A DNA stretch of 5,175 bases from Flavobacteriaceae bacterium. GTDB taxonomy: Bacteria > Bacteroidota > Bacteroidia > Flavobacteriales > Flavobacteriaceae. Numbering within the stretch: the stretch's first letter is position 1; every line of letters starts with the position of its first letter. The notes beneath the pieces were generated by a model. That model saw only the letters and a list, made by a program, of their open reading frames with translations, did not search any database and had not been told where the DNA came from. This document shows positions 1 through 5,175 of the stretch, piece after piece. Made by a program: the position numbers and the translations under genes. The stretch spans positions 1 to 5,175 of the forward strand of contig WFMU01000219.1 in the NCBI GenBank assembly GCA_015488935.1. Direction: 5' to 3'.

Positions 1-801
1 ATAAATGATAGCCTTGCAGCAGTAGAAAGAGCAAATACCAATAAATTTGCAAGTAGAAAATATGATCTTTCAAAATTGAAAAAAATTGAAAAAGAAAATG
101 CAAAAAAACTTCAAGACAGTAAATTAAAACAAATACAAGAACGATTTTACAAACTCCTTTATTTAGCAATTGGAACATTTCTTTTAATATTGTTACTATT
201 TACTGTGATTACCTTAAAAAGAAAAAACAAAAAAGACAAGCAGCAACAAGCATACGAAACCGAAACACGTATTTCTCAAAAAGTACACGATGAAGTTGCT
301 AACGATGTTTTTGGTATTATGACAAAATTGCAAGTTAAAGAATCTGAAAACATGGAAATTTTAGATGATTTAGAACGTGTTTATTTTAAAACAAGAGACA
401 TTTCAAAAGAAAATAGCATTATTAATTTTAAAGAAGACTTTGGTACTATTTTACAAGATTTATTAGTTAGTTATGGCGATAATCAAGTAAACGTAATTAC
501 CAGAAATCTAAATAAAATAGATTGGCAAACTCTCTCTAAACCAAAAAAAACAGTGATTTATAGGGTTTTACAAGAGTTAATGACTAATATGAAAAAACAC
601 AGTAAAGCAAGTATTACCATAGTATCTTTTAGTAAAAAAAATAAAAAAATTACAATTAACTATAAAGATAATGGCATTGGCAGTACCCTAAAAAAGAACG
701 TTGGTTTACAAATTGCGGAAACCCGTATTAAATCGATTAATGGAAATATTACATTTGAATCTCAAACTAACAAAGGATTTGAAGTAAAAATAATAGTATA
801 A
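1..801 (+). CDS. Sensor histidine kinase, 3' part (5' end outside window)
   Basis: The frame is open from base 1 to the TAA at 799-801, giving 266 residues of a longer protein. Numbering from the window edge, residues 1-49 are charged and helix-like, resembling the stretch that follows TPR repeats in Bacteroidetes sensor kinases. Residues about 50-72 are one hydrophobic membrane segment followed by a basic stretch (KRKNKKDK). The phospho-acceptor helix contains QKVHDEVAND with the likely phosphorylated His at 96 (codon 286-288), of the HisKA_3/HPK7-like type. The ATPase domain follows, with an N-box (QELMTN, Asn 196), a G1 box (DNGIG, 223-227) and a G2-like GLQIAETR. It should autophosphorylate and pass phosphate to the regulator encoded next, which it overlaps by one base. 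The TTG at 76 is not a credible start, because homologous-looking coding sequence continues upstream of it without a stop. The TPR assignment is inference, as that part is not visible. Confidence 0.9.
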   Translation: MNDSLAAVERANTNKFASRKYDLSKLKKIEKENAKKLQDSKLKQIQERFYKLLYLAIGTFLLILLLFTVITLKRKNKKDKQQQAYETETRISQKVHDEVANDVFGIMTKLQVKESENMEILDDLERVYFKTRDISKENSIINFKEDFGTILQDLLVSYGDNQVNVITRNLNKIDWQTLSKPKKTVIYRVLQELMTNMKKHSKASITIVSFSKKNKKITINYKDNGIGSTLKKNVGLQIAETRIKSINGNITFESQTNKGFEVKIIV

Positions 802-1466
802 TGTTTAAAAAAGTTTTAGTTGCCGAAGACCACGATATTGTAAATAAAGGTGTTATTACAACACTTTCGGATTTGAATATCGCTAACATAGATGCAGTTC
901 ACTACTGTGATGATGCGCTTTTAAAAATAAAAAAAGCCATTTTAGATAAAAAACCATACGAATTATTAATCACAGATTTATCCTTTAATAAAGACCATCG
1001 CAATCAAAAAATTCATTCTGGCGAAGACCTTATTGCCACATTAAAAGAGGTACAACCTGATTTAAAAATTGTTGTTTTTTCTATTAAAAACTTACTGCAA
1101 AAAGTACGCTCTCTAGTATTAAATTATGGTATTAATGCCTATGTATGTAAAGGAAGACGTGGACCTAAAGAATTAACCATTGCAATAAAAACCGTATTTA
1201 ATAATAAACCCTATTTATCGCCACAAGTAAATCTTGCACTAAGCTCAAAATCACATTTAGAAATTGATGACTTTGATATTAATTTAGTGCATTATTTATC
1301 CAAAGGCATTTCGCAAGAAGCCATTAGCGAATTGCTAAAAAAAGATAAAATTTCTCCAAGTAGTATCAGTTCTATCGAAAAACATTTAAATACGTTAAAA
1401 ATTCAGTTTAAAGCAAAAAATACCATTCATTTAGTAAGCCTTTTTAAAGATTTAGGACTAATCTAA
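801..1466 (+). CDS. Response regulator, REC plus LuxR-like HTH
   Basis: This 221-residue regulator is the probable partner of the kinase just before it; TAATG joins stop and start, which suggests translational coupling. The receiver domain spans about residues 3-125: the acidic pair is E9/D10 (VAEDHD), the phospho-acceptor is D59 (LLITDLSF), the switch residue is S94 (VVFSI) and the conserved Lys is K117 (VCKGRRG). A loop of about 15 residues after D59 (around NKDHRNQKIHSGE) is longer than in typical receivers. The C-terminal residues about 155-221 resemble a LuxR/GerE helix-turn-helix, with LSKGISQEAISELL, then the recognition-helix region SSISSIEKHLNTLK, and FKAKNTIHLVSLF. The turn before the recognition helix is about six residues longer than in classical LuxR domains. 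Phosphorylation should control DNA binding; the target genes are unknown. The function class is secure, the target is not. Confidence 0.92.
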   Translation: MFKKVLVAEDHDIVNKGVITTLSDLNIANIDAVHYCDDALLKIKKAILDKKPYELLITDLSFNKDHRNQKIHSGEDLIATLKEVQPDLKIVVFSIKNLLQKVRSLVLNYGINAYVCKGRRGPKELTIAIKTVFNNKPYLSPQVNLALSSKSHLEIDDFDINLVHYLSKGISQEAISELLKKDKISPSSISSIEKHLNTLKIQFKAKNTIHLVSLFKDLGLI

Positions 1467-1491
1467 TGGAAGTGTGTGATACCAACTAATT

Positions 1492-1520
1492 TTATGGAAT
1501 GTAGTTAAATATTCCCATAA
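1492..1520 (+). terminator. Weak hairpin after the two-component operon
   Basis: TTATGGAAT (1492-1500) can pair with ATTCCCATAA (1511-1520) across a 10-nt loop, with one bulged C. It lies 25 bases after the regulator stop, where a terminator would be expected, but it is A/T-rich and is followed by TAAAAC instead of a T-run. It could equally be chance. Confidence 0.22.
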
Positions 1521-1556
1521 TAAAACAACTAAAATAACATCCTCAATTCAAAAATA

Positions 1557-1573
1557 ATTTTATTCGATAAAAT
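1557..1573. repeat. 17-bp inverted repeat, possible operator
   Basis: ATTTTAT-TCG-ATAAAAT is a perfect 7-bp inverted repeat with a 3-base centre. It sits about 50 bp upstream of the -33 element of the promoter for the adhesin-like gene, so it could be a binding site for a dimeric regulator. In DNA this A/T-rich such a repeat can arise by chance, and no second copy was noticed. Confidence 0.3.
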
Positions 1574-1624
1574 GCAAAAATATTTAGTAAATAATAACAA
1601 ATAATTAGTAATATCGATTTAAGA

Positions 1625-1657
1625 TTGCTAAATAGTTAATAATTATTGCTATTTTTG
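1625..1657 (+). promoter_or_regulatory. Bacteroidetes-type promoter of the adhesin-like gene
   Basis: TTG (1625-1627) and TATTTTTG (1650-1657) fit the -33 and TAnnTTTG -7 elements of Bacteroidetes housekeeping promoters, with a 22-bp spacer, inside the range seen in Flavobacterium. Transcription would begin near 1662-1665, giving a short leader of about 30 nt. No Shine-Dalgarno sequence precedes the ATG at 1692, which is usual in this phylum. Confidence 0.55.
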
Positions 1658-1691
1658 TTTCATTAAACCCCTTAATTCCATTTTTTTGAAT

Positions 1692-4055
1692 ATGAAAACT
1701 ACTTTCTATACACTAGGATTACTATTAGTACTGCTTACAAGCAACACAACATACGCACAAGTTGGTATCGGTACAACAACACCAGATACAAAAGCACAAT
1801 TAGATGTTAAATCAACATCTAAAGGAATATTAATTCCAAGACTTACACTCGCACAACGAAATGCGATTACTAGCCCAACAACAAGTTTACTAATTTACCA
1901 AACAGATAATACACCGGGATTTTATTATTACAGTGGTACAACATGGGAAAAACTAGCATTAACATCTGCATTAGATGATGGCGATTGGAATGTCTCTGGA
2001 GTAAATATGAATAGTACCAATACAGGTAGTGTGTTAATTGGTACAACAACATCAAACGATTACAAACTAAGTGTTGAAGGTTTTTCAAATACGATAAATA
2101 TAGGAAGTACAGACAATAATCAAGATGCTGTTACCATCAATAAAAGTAATGCTCACGGTACTGGTTTAGTGGTAAATCAAAATTCAGGTTATAACTTAAC
2201 CAATAAATCTGCCATAAGTGCATATAATATATTGGATGGAGTTCAAGTAGAAATAGCGCATTATAGCAATACAAATTTGATAAATGCAGGTGTTTATGCA
2301 AAATCTTTATCCAAACTAAATAATTCGTATGGTTTTTTTTATGAAACTATACCTGGAGCTAATTTTGTAGGAAGTTTTTACGGCGCAAGAGTAAACATGA
2401 ACCACAACGGATCTAATGGGAATATTTATGGATTTCATAGTTTTATGACTGGTACAGGAAACTCGCCAAAATACGGTTTATATTCAAAAATTAATAATAC
2501 TGCAGGAGGAAGACATTTTGGAGTATATAGCGAAGTATTAAAAGCTAGTGGCTATGCTGGTTACTTTTTAGGAAAAGTTGCCATAGGCACAAGCAGTGCA
2601 AACACCTATTTGCTACCTAGCTCGAGAGGTACAAATGGACAAATTTTGAGAACAGATGGGTCTGGTAATGTTACTTGGACAAATGCAGCAGCAACAGTAA
2701 CACATAGAATTAATGACCTTACGGATGGTAAAACATCTCCCGGAAATACTTCTCTTTTTTTGGGAACATTTGCAGGTCTTAGTGACAATTTAAATCCAAA
2801 TCACAATGTAGGTGTTGGTTTTAATGCTTTAGGTAGAAATGTAAATGGTTATTCAAATACAGCAATAGGTTATTTTGCTATTAATAGAAATGTAAGTGGA
2901 ATTTCTAATACTGGTGTTGGTAGTAATGCATTATCTAGCAACGTATCTGGATCTTTTAATACTGCAATCGGAAATTCTGCATTAACCCTAAATACAGGAA
3001 GTCAAAATACAGCAGTAGGATATGGTGCATTATATAAAAACACCAATGCAAGATATAATACAGCTGTAGGAAATAATTCCTTATATAGTAATACAACTGG
3101 TGATAGTAATACTGCAACAGGTTACCAATCATTATATCTTAATAGTACTGGAATTAATAATGCTGCTTTTGGTAAATGGGCATTAAATCGAAATAATAAC
3201 GGTCGGTATAATACCGCTTTAGGAACAGGAGCTTCATTCTATAATAGCTCTGCAAGTTATAATACAACAATTGGTTCTAATGCCTTGTATAGAAACTTCT
3301 CTGGTTATAATAATACTGCCATTGGAGCTTCAGCTGGTTATTATAGTTTGAGTAATGGAAATGTCTTTATTGGTTATCGAGCTGGATATAATTCTACAGG
3401 AAATAATAAACTTTATATAGAGAACACAAATGCAAATCCGACAACCGCTTTAATTTATGGCGAATTTGGCACAAACAGTTCTGCTGCAGGAAATATTTTA
3501 AGAACAAATAGTACCTTCCAAATAGGAAATCCTACAGGAACAGGATATACTTTTCCTACTGCAAGAGGTACAAACGGACAAATTTTAAAAACGAATGGTA
3601 CTGGTAATTTAACATGGACAGATACCAATACCAATTACTCTATGGTTTCTGTTCATAGACTAAGTAGTATTGTAATACCTGCAGCAAATGCATGGCAAAG
3701 TATTCCATTTACAAATGAATCGTTTGATACCAATAATGAATTTAATACTACAACTAGTAGGTTTACAGTTTCAACTTCAGGTTATTATCAAATAAATGTT
3801 ATGGTTTCTAGTTTTCATACAATAATTGCCGCTTTACCACACTACTTTAGTTTAGCATTATATAGAAATAATATTAAGTTTATTGAAAATTTTTCTACCA
3901 CAGCATCTAGTGGTTTTATCACAAGACAAATCTCTAGGTTAGTATATCTTAATGCAGGAAACTTTTTAGATGTTAGATTTAACAACTACAACCAATCCAT
4001 TACATTTCAACCAGGATATGGAAAAACTTATTTTACCATACATCGTGTAAGGTAA
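1692..4055 (+). CDS. Secreted modular adhesin-like protein with beta-roll repeats and C1q-like C-terminus
   Basis: The 787-residue protein starts at the ATG at 1692, which opens directly into a signal peptide (residues 1-22, cleavage probably after TYA and before QVGIG). A TTG two codons upstream is possible but less likely. In order: an N-terminal segment (23-95) typical of Bacteroidetes exported proteins, with GIGTTTPD and [13 protein letters not shown]; two further segment starts, LIGTTT (115) and AIGTSS (297); a YG-motif repeat region (about 199-293); a linker RGTNGQIL (312); twelve NTAIG-type repeats (372-572), resembling the head repeats of YadA-like adhesins; a second linker (625); and about 650-787, which matches the C1q/TNF-like jelly-roll pattern ([34 protein letters not shown], final strand YFTIHRV). 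No type IX secretion C-terminal signal or membrane anchor is evident. A surface or extracellular fibre with a globular tip, perhaps trimeric, is inferred. The ligand is unknown. A phage-tail-fibre-like origin is possible, but no phage genes adjoin it. Confidence 0.85.
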   Translation: MKTTFYTLGLLLVLLTSNTTYAQVGIGTTTPDTKAQLDVKSTSKGILIPRLTLAQRNAITSPTTSLLIYQTDNTPGFYYYSGTTWEKLALTSALDDGDWNVSGVNMNSTNTGSVLIGTTTSNDYKLSVEGFSNTINIGSTDNNQDAVTINKSNAHGTGLVVNQNSGYNLTNKSAISAYNILDGVQVEIAHYSNTNLINAGVYAKSLSKLNNSYGFFYETIPGANFVGSFYGARVNMNHNGSNGNIYGFHSFMTGTGNSPKYGLYSKINNTAGGRHFGVYSEVLKASGYAGYFLGKVAIGTSSANTYLLPSSRGTNGQILRTDGSGNVTWTNAAATVTHRINDLTDGKTSPGNTSLFLGTFAGLSDNLNPNHNVGVGFNALGRNVNGYSNTAIGYFAINRNVSGISNTGVGSNALSSNVSGSFNTAIGNSALTLNTGSQNTAVGYGALYKNTNARYNTAVGNNSLYSNTTGDSNTATGYQSLYLNSTGINNAAFGKWALNRNNNGRYNTALGTGASFYNSSASYNTTIGSNALYRNFSGYNNTAIGASAGYYSLSNGNVFIGYRAGYNSTGNNKLYIENTNANPTTALIYGEFGTNSSAAGNILRTNSTFQIGNPTGTGYTFPTARGTNGQILKTNGTGNLTWTDTNTNYSMVSVHRLSSIVIPAANAWQSIPFTNESFDTNNEFNTTTSRFTVSTSGYYQINVMVSSFHTIIAALPHYFSLALYRNNIKFIENFSTTASSGFITRQISRLVYLNAGNFLDVRFNNYNQSITFQPGYGKTYFTIHRVR
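2286..2570 (+). repeat. YG-motif protein repeats (about 15-residue period)
   Basis: Within the adhesin-like protein, a short motif of aromatic/Ala-Gly-hydrophobic-aromatic type recurs seven times: AGVYAKS, YGFFYE, YGARVNM, YGFHSFM, YGLYSKI, FGVYSEV and AGYFLGK. Their glycines are spaced 14, 17, 16, 15, 15 and 13 residues apart. This suggests a repetitive beta structure separate from the later NTAIG array. The repeats are visible in protein only; the DNA copies have diverged. Confidence 0.6.
2625..2684 (+). repeat. Linker copy 1 in the adhesin-like gene
   Basis: This 60-base direct repeat encodes RGTNGQIL followed by [12 protein letters not shown]. It closes the YG-repeat segment and precedes the NTAIG array. 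By my count 49 of 60 bases match copy 2 at 3564-3623. Confidence 0.75.
2805..3407 (+). repeat. Twelve tandem NTAIG repeats (beta-roll array)
   Basis: Twelve consecutive units of 17 (nine) or 16 (three) residues follow the pattern N-T-A-[IV]-G-x-x-A-L-x-x-N-x-x-G-x-x, corresponding to 51- or 48-base units. Examples of unit starts are [36 protein letters not shown] and [10 protein letters not shown] degenerate unit ([12 protein letters not shown]) precedes them. The pattern resembles the left-handed beta-roll head repeats of trimeric adhesins such as YadA. The DNA of the units differs widely while the protein pattern holds, which points to old duplication and selection on structure. The last two units drift toward AGY in place of AL. 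Confidence 0.85.
3564..3623 (+). repeat. Linker copy 2 in the adhesin-like gene
   Basis: This is the second copy of the 60-base linker, encoding RGTNGQIL then [12 protein letters not shown]. It separates the NTAIG array and its exit segment (KLYIEN, LIYGEFG) from the C1q-like domain. Confidence 0.75.
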
Positions 4056-4059
4056 TAAA

Positions 4060-4078
4060 AAAAAATTAAATATTTTTT
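4060..4078 (+). terminator. A/T-only hairpin after the adhesin-like gene
   Basis: AAAAAAT (4060-4066) can pair with ATTTTTT (4072-4078) around a 5-base loop, immediately after the stop codon and ending in a T-run. The stem has no G-C pair, so as an intrinsic terminator it would be weak; the position is its main support. Confidence 0.28.
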
Positions 4079-4118
4079 CACAAAAAAAACATGTAAACCC
4101 TTAATATTTAACATTTTA

Positions 4119-4150
4119 TTTGTTCATTTAAAATTAATTTAATACATTTG
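4119..4150 (+). promoter_or_regulatory. Bacteroidetes-type promoter of the lipoprotein gene
   Basis: TTTG (4119-4122), a 20-bp spacer and TACATTTG (4143-4150) give a full match to the -33 / TAnnTTTG -7 consensus. Transcription would start near 4155-4158, leaving about 120 nt of untranslated leader before the ATG at 4276. It shows that the lipoprotein gene is probably transcribed on its own. Confidence 0.62.
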
Positions 4151-4155
4151 GTCTA

Positions 4156-4275
4156 ATACTTAAGTAGATAAACCTATAAATCTACAATAGGTTTCTTTGA
4201 GATACTGGTATTACGTAAAAGGGGCAATATTGCAAGTGCTTATGAAAATAAGCCGCTAAACTTAAATTTTTTATT
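4156..4275 (+). promoter_or_regulatory. Structured 5' leader, candidate cis-regulatory RNA
   Basis: The predicted untranslated leader is packed with self-complementary segments. GTAGAT (4164-4169) pairs with ATCTAC (4180-4185). AAACCTAT (4170-4177) pairs with ATAGGTTT (4187-4194). These two helices interleave, and the linking loops (0, 2 and 1 nt) look too short for a full pseudoknot, so they are probably alternatives. TTACGTAA (4211-4218) and GCAATATTGC (4224-4233) are palindromes. Last comes GCTTAT-GAAA-ATAAGC (4238-4253), a perfect 6-bp stem with a GNRA tetraloop, extendable by AGT/GCT past a bulged C to 4235-4257. It ends about 18 nt before the start codon. The block around 4221-4257 is richer in G and C than its surroundings. 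I cannot match it to a known riboswitch class, and regulation is inference. Confidence 0.4.
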
Positions 4276-5163
4276 ATGAAACAATTAAACACAAATCTAC
4301 TATTAGCAATCTTTATTACAATAATAAGTTTATTTATTGTACAAAGCTGTCAAAACGAAAATTCTGAAATTACAACTACTGAAAATAAATCTTTAGATAA
4401 AATATTTGAAATCCCTGAGTTTATTTATAATTCTTATGTAGATGGAATTAAACTTCCAGAGGGAACTAGAGTAAACAAAATAGACGATTCTTCTGTTGAG
4501 TTTATTTATCCCGAAGGTGTAGAGTTATGGATAAGTGATGCTACTAATGGCGCAGCAAAAATAAGATATTCTTCGGGCGGTTATACATGTACTTGCTCTG
4601 GTTCTAAAGGATGTAATGTTTTTTATGCAGGAGGTGACTTTGGATGTTCTCATGGAAAGTGTACAGGTGCTTGTACTGGGACAAAAACAAAATTAGTTAA
4701 TAAAACAGACAATATTAAATATGCTTTTGTAAATACTAACGAAAAAATAAGTCTAATTCAAAATGAAGTAGATTTTGATAAACTACCATACATGCCCGAA
4801 ATGGTTTTAAAACAAGAAAAAGTAAAAAATATTCTTAGAGATTACGCAAAAAGCATCTATGGAGAAAATTACAAAGCAATTACAGATAAAGTAGATTCTT
4901 ATACATCTGAAAAATCAGATATTAACAGCATCGTTTATGTACAAATGAAAATGTACGGTTTTAAATTTATTTATGGCGTTTCTCACAAAGATTTGTTACC
5001 TGAAATACTTAGTAAAGATAGCTTCGGAAAGGTATTATACGATATTAAATCGCATTCTTGTAAATGTGATAGCGGAACTTCTGGATGTGTAAAAGGAAGC
5101 AAACTAGGTGTTAAATATTGCAAAGGAGGAAATTGTACCTCCTGCACAATGACTGTTAAATAA
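4276..5163 (+). CDS. Lipoprotein with two six-cysteine motifs, function unknown
   Basis: I do not recognise this 295-residue protein. Residues 1-24 form a lipoprotein signal peptide (hydrophobic LLLAIFITIISLFIV, then QSC), with lipidated Cys 25; Gln at -2 is unusual but tolerable in Bacteroidetes. Residue 26 onward (QNENSEITTTENK) is a flexible tether. A segment of about 40-100 (IPEFIYNSY, LPEGTRV, VEFIYPEGVELWI) looks beta-rich. The first cysteine motif has C105, C107, C113, C124, C129 and C133. A mostly charged, partly helical middle (about 140-250) follows, then a second motif with C262, C264, C271, C282, C287 and C290, close to the C-terminus. All twelve cysteines besides the lipid-bearing one fall in these two motifs. 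Outside the cytoplasm they would form disulfides or bind metal. The gene has its own promoter and a long structured leader, with no Shine-Dalgarno sequence. A small Cys-rich surface protein involved in binding, defence or metal handling are all open options. Confidence 0.85.
   Translation: MKQLNTNLLLAIFITIISLFIVQSCQNENSEITTTENKSLDKIFEIPEFIYNSYVDGIKLPEGTRVNKIDDSSVEFIYPEGVELWISDATNGAAKIRYSSGGYTCTCSGSKGCNVFYAGGDFGCSHGKCTGACTGTKTKLVNKTDNIKYAFVNTNEKISLIQNEVDFDKLPYMPEMVLKQEKVKNILRDYAKSIYGENYKAITDKVDSYTSEKSDINSIVYVQMKMYGFKFIYGVSHKDLLPEILSKDSFGKVLYDIKSHSCKCDSGTSGCVKGSKLGVKYCKGGNCTSCTMTVK
4588..4674 (+). repeat. Six-cysteine motif, copy 1
   Basis: Residues 105-133 of the lipoprotein show the spacing C-x1-C-x5-C-x10-C-x4-C-x3-C with many Gly, Ser and Lys between the cysteines (CTCSGSKGC, CSHGKCTGAC). 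It pairs with the motif at 5059-5145. Confidence 0.7.
5059..5145 (+). repeat. Six-cysteine motif, copy 2
   Basis: Residues 262-290 show C-x1-C-x6-C-x10-C-x4-C-x2-C (CKCDSGTSGC, CKGGNCTSC), almost the same spacing as copy 1 and the same total span of 29 residues. It ends five residues before the C-terminus. Confidence 0.7.
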
Positions 5164-5175
5164 TCTTTTTAACAT

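Noticed and set aside
76..801. TTG at 76 as the start of the kinase gene
   Set aside because: The same frame is open to base 1 and encodes a plausible kinase linker before the TTG, so the gene is cut by the window edge.
1686..1691. TTG at 1686 as the start of the adhesin-like gene
   Set aside because: The ATG two codons later gives a standard signal peptide directly, and the TTG lies in a T-run with no supporting site.
1870..2088. Reverse-strand reading frame of 72 codons
   Set aside because: It is antisense to the well-supported adhesin-like gene, and its composition reflects the opposite-strand Thr/Asn-rich coding. No promoter or domain was seen.
2333..2340. T8 tract (and T7 at 2755-2761) as phase-variation sites in the adhesin-like gene
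   Set aside because: Runs of this length are expected in such A/T-rich DNA, and both tracts are in frame here; no evidence of slippage is available from one sequence.
2606..2788. Reverse-strand reading frame of 60 codons
   Set aside because: It lies opposite the adhesin-like gene and spans a linker region; it appears to be a shadow of the real frame.
2805..3407. CRISPR-like or satellite DNA periodicity
   Set aside because: The 51-base period is kept in protein only. The DNA units differ too much, without identical repeats and unique spacers.
1692..4055. Prophage tail-fibre gene
   Set aside because: No phage structural, chaperone or integrase genes adjoin it, the protein has a signal peptide, and no intramolecular chaperone domain is seen.
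4164..4194. True H-type pseudoknot
   Set aside because: Linking loops of 0, 2 and 1 nt are too short to cross helices of 8 and 6 bp; alternative hairpins are more likely.

Overview
The window is AT-rich DNA that looks like it comes from the family Flavobacteriaceae (Bacteroidetes). The signs are promoters of the Bacteroidetes type (TTG/TTTG spaced from TAnnTTTG), start codons without a Shine-Dalgarno sequence, a kinase/regulator pair of a type common in that family, a secreted protein with the typical N-terminus [10 protein letters not shown], and a lipoprotein with a relaxed lipobox. The assignment rests on sequence style only. All genes are on the + strand and no mobile element, RNA gene or CRISPR array is visible.

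Positions 1-1466 hold a two-component system. The 3' part of a membrane-bound sensor histidine kinase (its N-terminus, probably with TPR repeats, lies before the window) overlaps a LuxR-type response regulator by one base (TAATG). The 225-bp gap after it carries a weak hairpin, a 17-bp inverted repeat and a good promoter for the next gene.

Positions 1692-4055 encode a 787-residue exported, modular, adhesin-like protein. It has a signal peptide, three IGTTT-type segment starts, a YG-motif repeat array, two copies of a linker (RGTNGQIL), twelve 16-17-residue NTAIG repeats predicted to form a beta-roll, and a C-terminal C1q/TNF-like jelly-roll domain. It looks like a surface fibre, possibly trimeric, with a globular tip.

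Positions 4056-4275 hold a weak A/T hairpin, a strong match to a Bacteroidetes promoter and then a leader of about 120 nt that is unusually rich in self-complementary segments. It precedes a 295-residue lipoprotein (4276-5163) that I do not recognise and that carries two copies of a six-cysteine motif (CxC-x5/6-C-x10-C-x4-C-x2/3-C).

The kinase and regulator clearly work together. The adhesin and the lipoprotein each seem to have their own promoter, so a link to the two-component system is only suggested by adjacency. The parts most worth a second look are the lipoprotein with its duplicated cysteine motif and the structured leader in front of it.
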